A stretch of DNA of 64,000 bases from Turbatrix aceti. Its lineage: Eukaryota > Nematoda > Chromadorea > Rhabditida > Panagrolaimidae. Each line of letters opens with the position of its first letter. The first letter of the stretch is position 1. The notes below the pieces were generated by a model. It did not search any database. It had not been told where the DNA came from and worked only from the letters and a program-made list of their open reading frames with translations. The position numbers and the translations under genes were made by a program. This document shows positions 35,626 to 47,760 of the stretch, one piece after another. The stretch spans positions 5,456,001 through 5,520,000 of the forward strand of contig OZ017766.1 in assembly GCA_963969345.1 (NCBI GenBank). Direction: 5' to 3'.

Positions 35626-36706
35626 GATAGCGATATCAAAAAGGCAAAAGAACAAACACAAAATTTATTTCTGATTTCGAAGTACATATTCAGTAAATGA
35701 AGTCAAAATCTGGCATGTCAGAAAGGGGCCGACGACCCCCGGGGCCGGGGGCCGATTTAGGCAGACCCCCCAAGCCCCCTCAGGCCCCCCAAAATTTTTT
35801 TTCTTCTTGAAAGACTAAAACAACGTAGTAGGGGTGATCAATTCCGCGGAAAACAATTTAGCGAAAGGAAGGCTATGATATAGCTTTTAGGGGGTAAGAT
35901 TGTATGAATTGGTCGGTTTTTAAACGAAAACTTTTATTCTTTGTGGGAAAATTTGATTATTTGGTTGTTTAAGCTTAAAGACCTCGCTCAAGTGCTTAAC
36001 CAATAAATTAAAAGTTCGCCCGATTGTTATAGAGCATGTTTTGGAATAATTTTTTTACAGTTTTTTGAATATCAAAAAATTATTTTGTGAAGGGGGGCAT
36101 AGGGGCGTCCGGGGGCGGGGGCCGGGGCCAAGAAGTCGGGGGCCGAGGGGGCCGGTGTTCAAAATTTTAGGCCCCCTGACATGCCTGGTCAGCACCAAAT
36201 TTTCAGCATAAATTCTTCAACATCGTATGCATCTGTCATAAAAATTTCAGAACTGTACAGAAAACTTTTTGTGAAATTGTCACAAACGTTTTTAAAATTG
36301 TCTGTTTTTGAAAATATGCAGCGAGACTCACAATAAATATTTTTTTTCAAAAATGGCATCAAAATGTTCGCAAGAATGTACTTAATCGATGACAATATCA
36401 AGCTAAACAAACACTTGCATCTTAATATTTTTGTTTTGCGATTATCTGTGGTGCACTTTCAAGAAAAGCAAGAGTGCGCGCAAAAATTTTCCTAAGCCAG
36501 ATGGCCACTTTTTTTCACAGTTTGCGCGAACTGAGCGATACGCTGTGAGAATGCGATTACAACTTTAGATTCCATTATGTTTCAAAAATATTTTGCAAAG
36601 ACCGGTTTAAAGTAAGTAATCAAGTTTATTGTTTAAATTATAAAACAATTACATAATGTTAAAATCAATACAGAACGGAAATTTTAAAAAATATACACCA
36701 TGAAAC
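35626..36706. other. Spacer between fragment E and copy F
   Basis: Relative to the 3' flank of copy D (30270-30330) this spacer carries about 840 extra bases, from about 35705 to 36545. They include the GC-rich element listed separately and a further AT-rich part of unknown origin (36190-36545). No gene seen. Confidence 0.55.
35712..36185. mobile_element. 474-bp GC-rich inverted-repeat element (MITE-like)
   Basis: The ends GGCATGTCAG (35712-35721) and CTGACATGCC (36176-36185) are exact inverted repeats. Each is followed inwards by a G- or C-run with GGGGCC/GGCCCC words, and the middle is AT-rich. No coding sequence. Copy D has no counterpart at the equivalent position. No clear target duplication. 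Confidence 0.6.
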
Positions 36707-39700
36707 TTATTCGTTGTTGAATCGAAAATGAGGCTCATACAAATCGCAAAAGTTTTGAACCTTTTCCTGTAATGAATCGCTTAACAACCCGTCAATCCGA
36801 GTCAGTTGTCGGAAGAATGCCAACTGCTGGATACGTTGAAGTTTGATATCTTCCGTGAACCCAATTGACTGTGCAATCTCTCGTGCTTTCTTGACCTCGC
36901 CGTTGAGAGACGAAGCGAGCACGCCGATCAGATGTTTGACGGTGTCATACTGCGTGTTTGTATTAGGCAATTTTTTTAACGCTTTGGCACATTTGATGAA
37001 GAGGGTGTCTGCAGTGCCAATAAATCCAATTTCGGACGTTGCAAACGGTGTAACGGTGTCCAAAAACTCAAAGAATCGATAAAGAGACTTTCGGGATTCC
37101 TTCCAACTGTCTTTGTATTGAGATGGACTCGTCAGATCGTACTCAATGCCGTGGTGATGAGCGCATAAGAAGTTGTACGACTCGCTGTCGAAGCAGAACA
37201 ACCGATCTTGATCGAGTGGAATTTGCAGATCAGGTTCTGTTTCAGCAAATTTTCGGAGCACCGGATACGTTTGGCCTGGACGATAAAGCGTGCCCCGGGT
37301 GTTTGTGAAAAACAAAACCAAGTTTGGACGGTGTTCAAGAGGAACGAATTGCAGAAGCCGACGTAGAACGCTCTCAAAATCGGCTTCCATTCTGCTCTGG
37401 TTTGGCAGGAGGACAATGCAGATTGAGTGGAGGTAACCTGCTTGAAGCACGGCGCGTTTAATGTGGTCAATGTTGATATCGTCCTGATCTAGACCCCGCG
37501 TATCGTTAATACCTGGCGTATCGATAAAGTTGAATTTCTTTGTTTCACCGCTAGGAAGCTCCGCTGTAATGGAACACGTGCGCGGACGCTGTGTGATCGA
37601 CTGACCAAAGTCGTTGAAGTCTTCGTTCTCAGCTTCAGGCAAATCTTCTCCCACGACAATAGTTTCAACGTCAAGAGTATCACGACCTTTGCCAACCACG
37701 AATCGGGACGGAATCACGGCCGTTAATTCGCCATTGTAAGCTTCTTTCTGTGTTTTGAATTTAACTAGATTTGCAATATTATTTATGAGCGTGGATTTCC
37801 CAGCTCCGGAAGCGCCGATGAGCAGAATATTCATTTCATCTGCGGGTATACTGGGTTTACGAGATTCAAAATTGTGATCCGCGGGAATAAAGTTAGAATT
37901 TTTGAATGTACCGCAGCGGCAGTAAACAATGCCTTCTTTTTCAGGATGAACATTTAGAAATGTTCTGCAGAACTGGCAAACAAAACGTACGCCATCTTTT
38001 TCAAGCTGTGCATCTGTTTTATTAAAAACAGAAATTCCGCTGAATTGATAAGGTTGAATAGCTTGTACGGTAAATTTTTGACCAGTTTCAGTAGTCACTC
38101 TAACGGTAGATTTTTCGTCTTGTTTGATGACCACATCGTAGCCGTCAAATAATTTCTGCCAGAAAGCCAAATAGCCACTTGGAATGCGTATTACCGTTTT
38201 TGGTACTGGGCGATTGAATACTTCGGTTTGTAGGAATTCACTGTCCTTGTAGAGCAAAGAAAGTATTGATGAACAAGTAGCTTGCCCTGGCAAAAAGTCA
38301 GTTTTTTTTTTAAATTCTCCACAGCGGCAGTAAACGATGTCTTCTTTTTTTGAATGAACGCTTAAAAATGTTGTGCAGAACTGGCATACAAAACGGTCGC
38401 CGTCCAGCTCGAGTTTTGCATCTTTTTCATTCACCTTAGAAATTCCGCTGAATTGGCGCGGTTGAATAACTTGCACGGTAAATTTTTGACCAGTTTCTGT
38501 AGTCACTCTAACTGATAGATTTTTCGTCTTGTTTGATGACCACATCATCGCCGTCAAATACTTTTTTCCAGAACGCCGAACTGCCACTTGGAATGTGTAT
38601 TACCGTTTTTGGCACCGGTGGATTAATTACTTTGATGTGTGGTAAGTTCACGGTCCTTGGAAAGCAAAGAAAATGTTAATTTACAAGTAGCTTGCCCTGG
38701 CAGAAAGTCAGTTTGTTTAAATTCTCCACAGCGGCAGTAAACAATGCCTTCTTTTTTTGAATGAACGCTTAAAAATGTTGTGCAGAACTGGCATACAAAA
38801 CGGTCGCCGTTCAGCTCAAGTTTTGCATCTTTTTCATTCACCTTAGAAATTCCGTTGAATTGGCGCGGTTGAATAACTTGCACGGTAAATTTTTGACCAG
38901 TTTCAGTAGTCACTCTAACGGTAGATTTTTCGTCTTGTTTGATGACCACATCATAGCCGTCGAAAACTTTTTGCCAGAACGCCGAACTGCCGCTTGGAAT
39001 GTGTATCACCGTCTTTGGCACCGGTAGTTGGGGTGGCGGAGGTGGTAGAATAGGTGGGAGCACAGGACGGCGGTCATCAACATCGGAGTTCACCGTCTTT
39101 GGCGCCGGTTGATTGAATGATTTTGGTTGTTGCCAAGTCATTTTTTTGACGAATTAATGGTTGTTCCGGCATTTTCTCGGGTGGTTTGTTCTGATGTTGT
39201 TCAGGTGATTTGGAAAGTGATTCTTGGCAACCCGTCGAATTGGTTGGTTGATCATGTTTTGTGTAACGATCATCAACTTCGGAGGGTAATGCATTATGTA
39301 TGAAATATTCTGTCCAATGAGAATTTGATTCAGCAGACTCTTCTGGACGCCAACTTAGTATTTGGTTGTACAGTCTTTCGGCACCAATTTTCTTTATGTT
39401 GTCTTGATAACGTTTTTTCAGTATGTCGCATACTTGTTTTTGAATCGTTTCCAATCTTGAGAATTTATTTGAAAAGCAGTTCAATAGCTCGTTGTAAGAA
39501 TTTAGCGGATACCTTGAAATTAACGTAGTTGTCAGTGCCCATGACTTTTTGACAAGATCGCTGCCCGAGTACGAACAAATAGTAGAATTCTCAATATCTG
39601 TGACGCGCTTCAATAATCCGATAAATTCAGTTTTTAAGTTTTCGAGATTTTTAAGCGTAAAAAATAAATTGCCACACTGCGATTTGTAGACACATTCACG

Positions 39701-40528
39701 TAACTGTTCGATTGTTGCCGGTGCCCAGTTCAACAAAACCTTACAATTTTCAAGCATCGGATGAGAGATGTCCTTTTGTTCGAGAACCACTCTGATTTTC
39801 TGAAATAATAAAATTAATGTCTATTTTTTAGACTGGAACACGAATTTGAATTCGGCAATAAAGTGTTGTTAATAAAACAAATTATATTTAAATAAAAATT
39901 TCAAAAATCGATTTAGTGTTAAATCTGTAATTTTGAATAAGAGTGAACCGGCCAAACGGAAAACAAATTTACCTCTGCGTCGTAGTAATAACCATGAATG
40001 TAAGAATGCGTTTTTTTTACATTTCTGGAATCGAGTGCTACGAGATAACTGTAACCGCTTTTAAAATCGTTAACGCAACCGGGTTTGCGATGTACCATGT
40101 CAAGTGTCTAAAATAAACTTGTAGACTTTGTAACGTAAAAACACCGCTAACCTCATGAACGTAATAAACATAAAGAAGCACTGTTTCGCGATCAAAATCA
40201 AAAAACTGTCGGACGGCCGGCGGTGAAGTAAGCAAAAAGTGAGCCTAAACATAAGCTTTTAGTCCTGTTGTTTTGTGTTCTGAAAACTTACAAATAATTC
40301 TGGATCCACTTTGATGAACTTTGCAATGTCAGCAATTTTCGGAGAGACTTCAAAGCTTTGAGCCATAGAATCAAGTGTTTTTCCGCGGTATTTGTACGTA
40401 TTTGGTTCCCCAAAATCAGTTTCGTTAGGCCATTTAAGTATGTTTTCTTTATCGTAGGCAGCACCAGGACGTAGCCAGGGGAGAAATTGCACCGGGACAT
40501 CAGAGGGACTTTTGAATGAAAAACTCAT
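36707..40528 (-). pseudogene. GTPase family copy F: three zinc modules, three frame breaks
   Basis: Exons from the right: 40292-40528, 40152-40244, 39973-40107, 36707-39799. The first three exons are clean (MSFSFKSPSDVPVQF, LPWLRPG, LLYVYYVHE, GYSYLVALD, 155 codons). The last exon has the helical module (NWAPATIEQLRECV), a Pro/Gln-rich linker, then three tandem copies of the zinc module, then GASGAGKST, DTPGINDTRG, FFTNTRGT and the usual C-terminus FRFNNE. Breaks: a run of seven A (minus strand) near 39145, where six would keep the frame; an indel near 38645; and an extra base near 38515. The last two bracket the start of the second module. The final open stretch of about 626 codons has the GTPase core and at least one full zinc module. 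If the homopolymer and neighbouring indels were assembly errors, F would be a full gene. Confidence 0.78.
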
Positions 40529-40937
40529 TTTTTATACGACACCAAAACAATAAATTTTTCTTGTAAATGCGTGAAAGTCAGCTAAAAGAAGAATAAAAGC
40601 AATCATTTAGAATTGCAGACGTTATATAATTAAAATCTCGTAGAGTTTGATACACCGCGTAACTCGTGATTCGCGTATAAAAAATCTATTCAACCGCTAA
40701 AACAAAGGATCTACAAAAATTCTGTTAGCAGATAGGACACTCAACTATCCCTCGATCACGTCGCAAGCACACTGGTGCTGAATACCTTTAAACTGTCGAC
40801 ACTCCTGATAACAACAGCAATAGCAAAAAAATGCGGAAATATCGAAATCTGATGTCTTTAGAATCTGCGAATGCAGCAGTAAACAATTTTTATTCCCAGA
40901 ATAGCAGTGCAATTTTAAAAATATTGTCTGCATTTAA
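40529..40937. other. Upstream region of copy F
   Basis: This region matches the upstream regions of C and D (words such as TTTAAACTGTCGACACTCC and GCGGAAATATCGAAAT). It is cut at 40934 by the TTAA-flanked fold-back element. Probably part of the promoter of copy F; no TATA box could be fixed. Confidence 0.5.
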
Positions 40938-42288
40938 GAGGCAGTCTGCGACAGGATTTAGGAACAAGGGGGAGACGAGGACAAGACTTTTTTACACTTT
41001 CAAATATTTTGAGCCAGAATTGTTCCCCACCCCCAAAAACGTCTAAATCCGCGATACACGGATTTTTAAAAACATCGGATTCTATAATTCTGGATTCTGA
41101 AAGGTTTTTGATAAAAATTGATGGCACGTGCTCTGTTCATGGAGAAAAAGGCTGAAAATTTTTTCAGGGGGGTTTTCATAGACGCGGAACACGAAAACGT
41201 AATCAACATTTTTTTATCGTTACGGCAAGTGCCACTTTTTGGCTAAAATTGATGGTTTTTTGGCCACCACAGATTGGGTTTTTAGAGGTGCCAACAATGG
41301 CATAGCCTATCTTTTTCCCCGTGTTTTGACGCGTCGAATGGGGTAACGAATGAAACAAAGGAGTGACCGCAATGAGGTCATCCATAGGCATTTATGATGC
41401 GCACTCGAGAAAACGCGCACAATTTCGCTTCAAGTAACAAAAATAGAGCGTGCGCGCGCATAAAAGGTGTCATGTTCAAAAAAACGCCGTGAAGCCAATT
41501 TTTGTTTTCTATGTCCACGGTCACTTTGGTAGGCTTTGGCATGTCCCAAAGATTGATTTTTATCCTTGGGTATTTTACCTGACAATATTGGGCGATGCCA
41601 CAGGCCTTGAAAAGACATGAAACTTTCAAACGATGTAACTTTGTGCAAAATTATCCGATAAAATGTGAAACTAGCTTAATGTGATATTTGGGACACGCCG
41701 AAGCCTACCAAAGTGACCGTGGACATAGAAAACAAAAATTGGCTTCACGGCGTTTTTTTGAACATGACACCTTTTATGCGCGCGCACGCTCTATTTTTGT
41801 TACTTGAAGCGAAATTGTGCGCGTTTTCTCGAGTGCGCATCATAAATGCCTATGGATGACCTCATTGCGGTCACTCCTTTGTTTCATGCATTACCCCATT
41901 CGACGCGTCAAAACACGGGGAAAAAGATAGGCTATGCCAATGTTGGCACCTCTGAAAACCCAATCTGTGGTGGCCAAAAAACCATCAATTTTAGCCCAAA
42001 AGTGGCACTGACCGTAACGATAAAAAAATTTTGATTACGACTTCGTGTTCCCCGTCTATGAAAACCCCCCTAAAAAAATTTTCAGCATTTTTCTCCATGA
42101 GCAGAGCGCGTGGCAAGGGTTTTTATCAAAAACCCTTCAGAAGCCAAATCTACAGAATCCGATTTATTTTAAAATCCGTGTTTGGCGGGAATAGAGGTTT
42201 TTAGAGGTAGGGAACAATTCTGGCTCAAAATATTTGAAAGTGTAAAAAAGTCTTGTCGGCCGACCTAAATCCTGTCGCAGACTGCCTC
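40938..42288. mobile_element. 1.35-kb fold-back element flanked by TTAA
   Basis: Left arm about 40938-41547 and right arm about 41690-42288 are inverted copies, beginning GAGGCAGTCTGCGACAGG and ending in its complement. The spacer is about 140 bases. TTAA stands directly on both sides (40934-40937 and 42289-42292), which fits piggyBac-type insertion into TTAA. No transposase is visible. Arms differ by scattered substitutions, so it is older than the 1.9-kb fold-back. It sits about 400 bases upstream of copy F, and the same region is continuous in copies C and D. Confidence 0.82.
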
Positions 42289-42292
42289 TTAA

Positions 42293-43442
42293 TAAGACGC
42301 CTTTCGTGATGCTCCACAATCACGTTTGTATAAAACTCAACAATCCGAATTGGCTGTTATTTCAAGATTCTCTTTGCATTCCAGATATCACGTGATTCAG
42401 ATTTTTCTGTAAAATATGAACAATCAGTCGTCGATTTTGAACTCAAATTTCAATATAAATACAACAGATTTTAAATACAACAGATAGTGTCGAGACTGAA
42501 GACCAAATATGTACATTTTTGTGTACATTTTTTTCTCATTGATATCAAGTGTACGTACGTTTTTTTCGTACCATTTTGCAATACGTAACACTTTTTTTGC
42601 CATTAATAAATAATACGTTTGACAACAAGCATGATTTTTTGAAACATGCAGCTCTTTGGGGTAAAAGACCCTGCAAGAACAAAATAAAAAAGCATCTAGA
42701 GAGTGAAAATGAAAACATGCATCGCACGCATATCTCCGCCAACGATGACGAAGTCGACAGTTGACCACCACCAAAACACGGCAAGAAGACCACCACGGCC
42801 GCAGCTGGCAACGTTTACCGTCACCGTGCCGCTACTCTGCAGCCCGCCCGGACCGGCCCCGGCCGTTAGTTATTACCTACCACTGTGAATATGTGCACCG
42901 CGCCGCGCCGCGCCTCCTGTTGCCCCTGCCCTGTCCGCCGCCACGACGAGGAAGGGAAGAGGGAAAAAGGACAAAGTCGTCTCACATCCCTCGCTGCCTG
43001 CCTGCTGCCTACTACTGCCGACCAAGCAAGCACTCTACCAGCCAGCCAGCCTCGCTAGGTCTGCCTGCTCACCGGGACAGGCAGCAATCGACTTGGTCAC
43101 TATTGTTGTTTGTTTCTTCTGTTTTTTTCCACGTTCGTCTTTGATTTCACCTTTGTCGTCATCTTCATCTTCGTCCTCTTCTTCTGAAAGTGAAAATCGT
43201 CGGCAGAGCAGCGTGATTGTATTGATTTGATTTTTACTTGCATACTTACACATATTTACTTATTTCATCTGTGTTTGTGTTTTTTTCTGTGTGTGTGTAC
43301 ATATTGCATATTGCGCTGCTTGTTACTACTGCCTGGTTACATATTATATCCTTCGGTCAGTCAGTACAACTCACCTACGCACGCACCTGATTCTTCCATC
43401 CTTCAATGGAACTCTCAGTCATGATCTCTGAGGGCGTCAAGT
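42293..43442. other. Intergenic stretch with a GC-rich island
   Basis: 42293-42700 is AT-rich and empty. 42740-43130 is a marked GC-rich island (GCCGCGCC-type words), with open frames in several phases that have no domain and no splice support. It may be a promoter or 5' untranslated region for a gene to the right. Confidence 0.45.
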
Positions 43443-43698
43443 ATGACCATGCAACCACCAAAGGCAGAATTGCGTTTCACAGCAAAGTATGTTTTTTTTG
43501 TATCCGACGAACACAAAGCCTGGATTGTCCTTATCCTCCCTCTCTTTCAGGTATGCGAAAAATTGTTACGCAGCGTTGAAACAGATCACAGTGTTCGGGC
43601 ACGATATCAAGTCACAAAGCGCAAATGATCCTCTGCTGACCGATTTTCTATCTATCTATCACTCACTCATGATGGGTGCCACCGCCGATGCAATATGA
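43443..43698 (+). CDS. Possible two-exon gene for a 63-residue protein, may be partial
   Basis: Exon 1 is 43443-43486 and exon 2 is 43551-43698, joined across a 64-base intron with GTATGT donor and CTCTCTTTCAG acceptor. The frame continues as FTA-K-YAKNCYAALKQ and ends at 43698. The protein has no signal peptide or recognised domain. Its second half (LLTDFLSIYHSLMMGATADA) looks like an amphipathic helix. The start could be internal, with more exons upstream in the GC-rich island. Support is limited to splice consensus, frame continuity and plausible composition. Confidence 0.35.
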
Positions 43699-45616
43699 TA
43701 CGATGGCCATCACCGCCACCGCAATTTCCGTGATTTTGATTTTCTTCTCCGTTTACATATATTTTCTTGCCATCGTCCGATGTTTCTTCCAAAGAAACAC
43801 AAAAACAAAGCGTGTGTGAATAATACGAGTTCGTTCTTGGTAACATTCTTATTCTCTTTTTTTGGTTCTTTACATCATGCGTACCATGTTTGTTTGTAGC
43901 TTCATTGATTGATATCAGCTGCCGCATGCATAATTGTTGTATTTTTTCTTCGTTTTTGATTTTCTGGTATCGTTCAAAGATGAACCATATTTTATATATT
44001 TATCATAAAATTATTTGGTCAACTTGCTGGCTGATTTGTTGAACTTGATGTAAAAGCAAAAAAAAAGTGATAAGGTCCTGCTTTCGCTTTTGTTTCTTTT
44101 TTTGCATCGTGGTAAAAGCAGGGACGGGCAAGAGTCACCTTCTGGTGATCTCACACGTTCCTGCACATTCTCTCACCCCCGCTTTGTTCAAAACATGCGA
44201 AAAAAAAATTGATCAATTGGTAATTGTTGCCTTTTGCTAACGAAAGAAAGCCATCAATCAATTTTTTTAACGAACAAATTTTGTGTTCGCAAGACAAATT
44301 ATTTTGTCGGAGGGCGTTTCGGTGGCATGTGTATGCCAGGTGAGAAATGGGATTTGGCATTTTGCATCCAAAAAAAAATTCGAGATTAAAGAAAATCTAC
44401 TGCTCATACACACTTCTTTTTTTTGACAGTCATATTTGCAAAAAAATTGACAGTCATATTTGCTGATAAGGAGGGAATGTCAATGTTTGCTTTTGAGCAG
44501 TTAAAACTGCATGCACGTAAAGCAAATCCTCTGTCTGATAAGATTCTTTCCGGAACAACCGTGTATGTATATGTATTTACATCATGCTATCCTTGTATTC
44601 GATGAAGAAGTTCAATAATAGAGGGAACAGAAATTTTTACCCTTACACTAAATGTGAATGATGAATGTTTTAAAGCCTAATTAAAATTTTTCAAAGCAAT
44701 TTAAAATTAATTATTGGCAATGTGATGTTCAGCAGGTACGAAAACATGTGTCAAATCGGCCACGTTCGTTCGTTCAATCACGGCTGACGGGGATCAACGG
44801 ATAAAATGTCATACATAACCACGAACTCACCGCTTCTCTCGACCTGACAGGGTCAAGGAAATGAGTAGATCAATTCACGTTCAATTTGTTCGGTCGGATG
44901 ACGTCCGGATATCGGATATCTGTTGATCAAAGATCACAACCGCAACAGATTATATCACCGATAATATAAGTCGAGATAAATATGCATCCCGATCCAAAAT
45001 CACGCCAAATCGCATATCAAGACCACACACGGTTAACAGAACAATAAATAAACGAATTATAGATCAACAAACATTCGCACATTTGTTGTGCTTTCTTCGA
45101 CTGCACAAAGTAGGATTGGTGATCTCATTTTTGCGTATCACGTGAACGCAATAATTTTGGATTATTACCAAAACACTGAACGGTAGCTTGGGCGATTGTA
45201 ATTAATTTTTGATACAATCAATATTTTTTAAAATTAGAAAAGTTCTCGAATACGGATTTTTGATTCAAATTCAAAGTCATCAGAAACTTTTTTTAGGCAT
45301 CAGAGAAAAAATAAAAAAAGCATAAAACTTTTTTTTTGTTGAAAAATACACTTATTCTGTCCTGCAAAATTGCCTAAAAACTAAAAAAGAACAAATTTTT
45401 TCCAAAATTTTGTTTTCTTTTACGTAAATTTTTTTGGCATATTTCTGACCAACCTGCGATAAACAACCGTTGTGTGTCATGGCAGGAACACAATTTGTAA
45501 TGTTCGCCCGCTGACCTTCTTCTCCTTTCTTTGTCCTCTGTCTGCAAATTGATCGTTTTGTTTTGGCTCATTCTTCTAATACTTTACCTGTTCTTGCAGA
45601 TATCCGTCTCGTTTTC
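43699..45616. other. Intergenic stretch
   Basis: No supported gene. Open frames are short and AT-driven. The end (45570-45599) is a pyrimidine-rich tract finishing in TTGCAG, a strong acceptor 17 bases before the start of the next gene. Confidence 0.5.
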
Positions 45617-47760
45617 ATGTCGTCCACCGGCCTTCACCTGGTCTGCCTTCTCGTCGTCTTCTGCGTCGCCATCGAAGGTAAGAATTCCTTCTTCTTTTGT
45701 CACATTTTAAACTTTTTTAATCCCCTGAAAAATCACCCGGAGGATAAGAAAATTTGAAACTCACGACGGATAAAATCCTCTTATTTTCACCTCCCAAAAA
45801 ATCCGGTCTTTGACTCATCAAATTATATAACACAACTTTTGTATTTCAATTATTTTTCATTTTTGTTTTCCTCGGGCAATGAAAGATTCCGGTGAGAATG
45901 TTGCCATTCTGGCAAAATTTATCATGTTTCTTGATGACTTTTTTTGAACCAAACCGGTTTTTTTGTTGAATGCACTTTTTAGGACAATTCAACATTCCGC
46001 TGCCATTTGGAAACATTGGCATCAAGAAAACAGAAGATGGCAAGACGGAGGTCGGACTCAACCAGGGCATCGACATCTTTGGATGGGGTGGCAGTCGTGG
46101 TCTGACGTTCACGGGTGGCAACGGCACCTTTGAGACCAAGACTCAGGGTGGCATTCTGGCTGGTGGAAAAAATTACGGAAAGTTTTTACGATAAATTATG
46201 GTTTCAAAAAATTTATGAAAAACCTTGAAGCAGCATTCCAAAAATTTTATACATATATTTTTTGACGTTTTTAGGGACCTAAAAATTTGTTTCATAGGGT
46301 CAAGCTTTCTTGGAGATGCGCAAATATTTTTTTGGAACAAAAAAATTATCAAAACAGTGCTAATATACGTTTTTTTGAAGAATCTGCTTTCAGCAAAAAA
46401 TTTTGCCTTCCAAAAATTCATAAATTTTTTCTCAATGGTTAATCCGGTTCACTAAATCCAAATTTAAGAAAAAGAAATTCTAAAAAATGTTTGTTTTTAT
46501 TTTATTATTTTAAATAAAATTAAAAAAATAAATAAAAGTTTGTTCACATTTTGAAAATTTTTTTTTTTAAATTTTCGCTTGTTTTTTTGTTTATTTGCAT
46601 CCCGCAAGGCTGCCTTTGATTCGCATGAGTACATCTACCTCGTCCAATTCACCGAAAATTACCCCTATCATTCCGCGCACATTTTTTTGTTTTGTTTACG
46701 ATCGGTCTGAATCCAGACACGTCAATCGGCAGTTTATCGGCCATGACGATGACGAGGAAACTCTTGCGTACCTCTATACGCGTCAAAAAAAATAATGGGG
46801 GATTCTTTTGTAATTTGTAAAAAATTTCTTTGTTTTGGTCACGCACGCACGCATGACAACAACCCCTCTTTACAGGCGCCAACTCAACTTTTGGCGGATC
46901 AAACCACGGTTACGTCGCTGACACCGACGTCGACGTCGGCAACAGGACTCTTCACGTGAGTTTTGTTTCTTCTTTTTTTCTTAGAAGGGGGATTACGTCG
47001 ATTTATCCCAGGTGACAGAAATCACATGTGTTTTGTGATGCGCTGCTTAAAATTAATTCGTCTCGTGCTGGAGATCTCACTTTTTTTGGTGCAACGTATA
47101 TCCAATTAGACATGGTTCTTTGGATACGGAAAAAAAATTGCAGAAATTTTTATAATTGTGGTTTTTGATCTTTTTTTGAGCATTTTTTTGTAAAAAAATA
47201 AAAATTATGTTTTTTTCCCACCGTTTAAAAAAATCAGAAAAGTTGCAAAAACTAATTTTTTGTTTTCAAAAATATTTTTTAAGAACAATTTCAAAGTTGC
47301 ATTTTTTTCCGAAATTGGACTAAACTGTATTTTTGTCGATAATTGACACAAATTCTAAATTTGTAGTTATTGATCTTTTTTTGCGCCGAGGAGAAATTTT
47401 TTAAGTAAAAATATTTTTTTTCAAAAACAATGGTTCAAAAAATTACAAATTCGCAAAACGTCAAAAAATCAAATCAAAATTTCGGAAAGTTTCATTTTCC
47501 TTAATATTTTTTTTGAAAATGAAAAATTACATACGGCGTTTTTTGACGAAATTATGTAAACTAACCAGATTTTTTTTGAGTCCGGGTGATCCGGGATGCT
47601 TGGTTTCGCAAATTTTAACGGCAAAGTTTTTTTGCCTCCCACAATGAATGACATTTTTATTTTTTTTCAGGGCGGCGTCGGCAAGGAAAATGACTTCTTC
47701 GGTGATCTTGCACGCCTCATCAAGGATCAACAATCAACGACTCCTTCGAATCGTCGCTGA
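45617..47760 (+). CDS. Small secreted glycine-rich protein (four exons, 136 residues)
   Basis: Exons: 45617-45677, 45983-46162, 46876-46955, 47671-47760; 137 codons in all, in phase. The signal peptide is MSSTGLHLVCLLVVFCVAIEG. The mature part has NIPLPFGNIGIKK, VGLNQGIDIFGWGG, FTGGNGTFETKTQGG, SNHGYVADTDVDVG and ends DQQSTTPSNRR. Two Asn-Gly/Asn-Ser-Thr sites could be glycosylated. The donor after exon 2 (GCTG then GTGGAA) is the weakest part of the model; if unused, the frame stops at 46194. The protein is a paralogue of the next gene: both have a signal peptide, a short beta-like N-terminus, the phrase GxxQGxxxxGxG, and a Gly/Asn-rich core. Function is unknown; an extracellular structural role is an inference. 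Confidence 0.7.

Noticed and set aside
42703..43144. Pro/Arg-rich open frames of 61 and 127 codons
   Set aside because: They lie in the GC-rich island, overlap in different frames, and have no splice or domain support.
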